From Pontibacter vulgaris (lineage in GTDB: Bacteria > Bacteroidota > Bacteroidia > Cytophagales > Hymenobacteraceae), in assembly GCF_022758145.1 (NCBI RefSeq), contig NZ_JAJVDH010000002.1:62001-126000 (forward strand): DNA of 64,000 nt. The letters run 5' to 3'. Each line of letters starts with the position of its first letter. Position 1 is the stretch's first letter. This document shows, piece after piece, positions 61,952 to 64,000 of this stretch. A program made the position numbers and the translations under genes. The notes beneath the pieces were generated by a model. That model was not told where the DNA came from. It ran no database searches and worked only from the letters and a program-made list of their open reading frames with translations.

Positions 61952-63121
61952 ATGGAAAACAGATATCTGCGACGAGGCGTGTCTGCGTCGAAGGAAGACG
62001 TACACAACGCCATCAAGAACATCGACAAAGGCTTATTCCCGAAAGCATTCTGCAAGATCATCCCCGACATTTTAACCGGCGACCCGGACTACTGCGCTAT
62101 TATGCACGCAGACGGAGCCGGCACCAAATCGGCATTGGCCTACATGTACTGGAAAGAAACCGGCGACCTGAGCGTGTGGAAGGGCATTGCCCAGGATGCT
62201 GTGGTAATGAACACCGATGATTTGCTTTGTGTGGGTGCTACCGATAACATCCTGCTATCATCAACTATAGGCCGCAACAAAAATCTGGTGCCGGGTGAGG
62301 TAATTGCCGCCATTATTAACGGTACTGAAGAAGTGCTGCAAATGCTGCGCGACAATGGTATGGGTATTTACAGCACCGGCGGCGAAACAGCTGATGTAGG
62401 CGACCTGGTGCGCACAATTATTGTAGATAGCACGGTAACAGCCCGCATGCGCCGCGACGAGGTTATCTCGAACCATACTATACAGCCTGGCGATGTAATT
62501 GTAGGCTTCTCGTCTTCGGGGCAGGCAACCTATGAAACAGAGTATAACGGTGGCATGGGCAGCAACGGGCTAACCTCAGCACGCCACGATGTGTTCCATA
62601 AATATTTGGCCGCATCTTACCCGGAGAGTTTTGACCCGGAGCTGCCAAAAGACCTGGTATACACCGGCAATTACAGGCTGACAGATGTAGAGGAAGAAAC
62701 AGGCATGGAGGTTGGCAAGCTGGTACTTTCGCCAACGCGTACCTATGCACCCATTGTAAAAGCAATATTGCAAGAGTACCGCCAGCACCTGCACGGCATA
62801 GTGCATTGCAGTGGAGGGGCGCAAACCAAAGTGCTTCATTTTACCGACAAGGTACACATCATAAAAGATAACCTGTTTTCGGTGCCGCCGCTGTTCCGCA
62901 TAATTCAGGAGCAAAGCCTCACCGACTGGAAGGAGATGTACAAAGTGTTTAACATGGGCCACCGGTTGGAGATCTACTTACCAGAACAATATGCGCAAGA
63001 CTTAATTAATATCTCGAAGTCGTTTGGGGTAGATGCACAGGTTATAGGCCGTGTTGAGGCCAGCAATAAAAATGAGCTAACTATTACCAGCGATAAAGGT
63101 GAATTTTACTACGAAGGGTAA
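61952..63121 (+). CDS. AIR synthase-type (PurM-like) protein
   Basis: 389 residues. PurM-fold ATP-binding protein: ADGAGTKSALAYMYWKETGDLS (about residues 51-73), DAVVMNTDDLLCVGATDNILLSSTIGRNK, GIYSTGGETADVGDLVRTIIVD, PGDVIVGFSSSGQATYETEYNGGMGSNGLT, CSGGAQTKVLHF, and VFNMGHRLEIYLPEQYAQ. It resembles phosphoribosylformylglycinamidine cyclo-ligase, with about 40 residues more than E. coli PurM (345). AIR synthase in purine synthesis is the likely role; other PurM-fold enzymes cannot be excluded. Confidence 0.88.
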   Translation: MENRYLRRGVSASKEDVHNAIKNIDKGLFPKAFCKIIPDILTGDPDYCAIMHADGAGTKSALAYMYWKETGDLSVWKGIAQDAVVMNTDDLLCVGATDNILLSSTIGRNKNLVPGEVIAAIINGTEEVLQMLRDNGMGIYSTGGETADVGDLVRTIIVDSTVTARMRRDEVISNHTIQPGDVIVGFSSSGQATYETEYNGGMGSNGLTSARHDVFHKYLAASYPESFDPELPKDLVYTGNYRLTDVEEETGMEVGKLVLSPTRTYAPIVKAILQEYRQHLHGIVHCSGGAQTKVLHFTDKVHIIKDNLFSVPPLFRIIQEQSLTDWKEMYKVFNMGHRLEIYLPEQYAQDLINISKSFGVDAQVIGRVEASNKNELTITSDKGEFYYEG

Positions 63122-63535
63122 GCAGTAGCTATACTTATACTTTAAAGGCCAGAGGTTTTATACTTGTGGCCTTTAATTTTTTTCCGGCTTTGATGTTACA
63201 ATCAAGTATAAAAATGCCTGAGCATTTGGTTCACAATTAAGCCCTGGCAGGCAATTATTACCGCAAAATCATACTAAGAAAGCATAAATAAGCTGTTACA
63301 AACGCTGTGTAAATGGCTTTTCAGGTTACAGGAATAGTCCGTAACTAGCTTGTGCAAACATGAAGCGCTGTTAATATATAGCAGCAACTAGTTAGGCTGT
63401 GGCGCAAGCCCGGCCTGATTTACTACATCATGAACTCCGGCAGGCTGGTGCTTCAGCAAACGCAAGGGCATTCTTTCACAAAACTTGGCACAATAATTGG
63501 CTTCGCTCAAAGTATAGAAATAAACCTATACTACT
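63122..63535. other. Intergenic region before the DUF4476-type gene
   Basis: About 410 bp with a terminator at its start. No gene is supported on either strand; a short frame at 63430-63648 overlaps the real gene and is a shadow. No promoter box matching TAnnTTTG. Confidence 0.5.
63142..63183 (+). terminator. Intrinsic terminator after the PurM-like gene
   Basis: TTAAAGGCCA pairs with TGGCCTTTAA across 15 nt (the loop holds a TATACTT word), followed by TTTTTTT. Confidence 0.85.
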
Positions 63536-64000
63536 ATGAGAAAGCTTCTACTTCCGCTCCTGCTTGTACTGCTGGCATTGCCGGCCTGGGCACAAGCTTC
63601 TTTAACTTTCACTACGCACAAAGGCGATCCGTTTTTGGTAAAGATTGATGGCAGAACTGTAAGCCGCGTTGCTTCTAACTTTGTGCGGGTAGCCAACCTG
63701 AGGCCTGGAAAACACTTTGTAGAGTTTAAGATAATGGGCCGGTATGGCGTGCATAGCATGGGCTCTAAAATATATGTAACCGATGGCTACGAAGCTAATT
63801 ATGCGCTGCATACTGCAGGCCGAAGCGGTAAAGCCATACTACGATTGATAGACGAAGTGCCGCTTAGGCCAAGAATTCCGGTACCACCAGCACCGCGTTA
63901 CCCGGACCGTTACGAGCCTCGCCACCCTGATTACCCTCGCCACGACGATGATTACCGGTACGAAAAATGCCGCAACCTCCTTAGCAACTATGAACTGGAT
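63536..64000 (+). CDS. Exported DUF4476-type protein (3' partial)
   Basis: 155 codons visible from ATG 63536 to the window edge without a stop. Signal peptide MRKLLLPLLLVLLALPAWAQ. Then a PEGA-like beta region (FLVKIDGRTVSRVASNFVRVANLRPGKHFVEF) and a proline/arginine/aspartate-rich linker (RPRIPVPPAPRYPDRYEP). The last visible residues CRNLLSNYELD suit the start of a C-terminal DUF4476 domain, as in many Bacteroidota proteins, but the domain lies mostly outside the window. Function unknown. Confidence 0.78.
   Translation, partial: MRKLLLPLLLVLLALPAWAQASLTFTTHKGDPFLVKIDGRTVSRVASNFVRVANLRPGKHFVEFKIMGRYGVHSMGSKIYVTDGYEANYALHTAGRSGKAILRLIDEVPLRPRIPVPPAPRYPDRYEPRHPDYPRHDDDYRYEKCRNLLSNYELD

Noticed and set aside
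61735-62070. 111-residue minus frame across the PurM-like gene start
   Set aside because: Overlaps the conserved start of the PurM-like gene and the intergenic region; composition is not protein-like.
63430-63648. 72-residue plus frame before the DUF4476-type gene
   Set aside because: It overlaps the signal peptide of the gene at 63536 in another frame.

Overview
The window is chromosomal DNA of a Bacteroidota bacterium, most likely Cytophagales, family Hymenobacteraceae (Pontibacter-like); the genus is an inference. The evidence is phylum-typical gene content: DUF4270 lipoprotein, TPR/PD40/OmpA lipoprotein, CNNM/CBS protein next to PpiD, a 270-residue glycogen/starch synthase next to panC-panD, bacterial GGGP synthase and a GH3-family protein. 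Several genes are preceded by the Bacteroidota -7 box TAnnTTTG, at the tRNA-Phe gene with a TTTG box exactly 19 bp upstream. I see no phage, IS element, CRISPR array, rRNA operon or classical defence island. Most of the window is housekeeping.

Layout. 1-8.2 kb (+): fused oligopeptide ABC ATPase (5' end cut off), RNase R with a polyprenyl synthase, a rhomboid protease, a FAS1 protein with a glycerophosphodiesterase. 8.3-10.1 kb (-): ABC exporter, then about 1.1 kb of AT-rich DNA with a probable small RNA gene on the minus strand. 11.2-17.1 kb: small membrane protein and a DUF2807 protein (+), then M28 peptidase, thioesterase and the DUF721/DciA - unknown - recF group (-). 17.2-31.3 kb (+): pdhA, TPR protein, ribH, DksA-like gene, scpB, an rluB-type gene with a very long Arg/Gly-rich extension, coaX, an outer-membrane protein, lptC, CNNM, ppiD, TPR lipid-envelope-type protein. 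31.3-41.7 kb: a 37-residue membrane protein (-), recJ (+), GH25 lysozyme (-), lptB (+), a nonsense-mutated S23 four-helix-bundle gene, a GH3 protein, AIM24 protein, gltX (-), YihY (+), ridA (-). 41.7-50.2 kb: 3HCDH-type protein, glmS, DUF4270 and glycogen synthase (-), panC-panD-flippase-rfaE2-metallopeptidase (+). 50.5-64 kb: acyl-CoA dehydrogenase, AraC regulator, GGGP synthase/holin group (-), J-domain/TPR membrane protein, tRNA-Phe (-), a heterodisulfide-reductase-like pair followed by a conserved hypothetical and an OmpA lipoprotein, an outer-membrane protein (-), a PurM-like protein, and a DUF4476-type protein cut by the window end.

Most genes serve envelope building (LptB/LptC, rhomboid, PpiD, OmpA), RNA processing (RNase R, pseudouridine synthase), DNA repair (RecF, RecJ, ScpB) and cofactors (PanC, PanD, CoaX, RibH).

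The most unusual signal is not a gene. The short word AAGTATA / TATACTT is strongly over-represented inside genes and between them, and occurs as inverted pairs in terminator hairpins, as DNA uptake sequences do in Neisseria and Pasteurellaceae. Other points of interest are the candidate small RNA at about 10.5-10.7 kb, the amber-interrupted S23 gene flanked by a short inverted repeat, an unrecognised nuclease-like gene between recF and the DUF721 gene, and the repeat-rich extension of the pseudouridine synthase.
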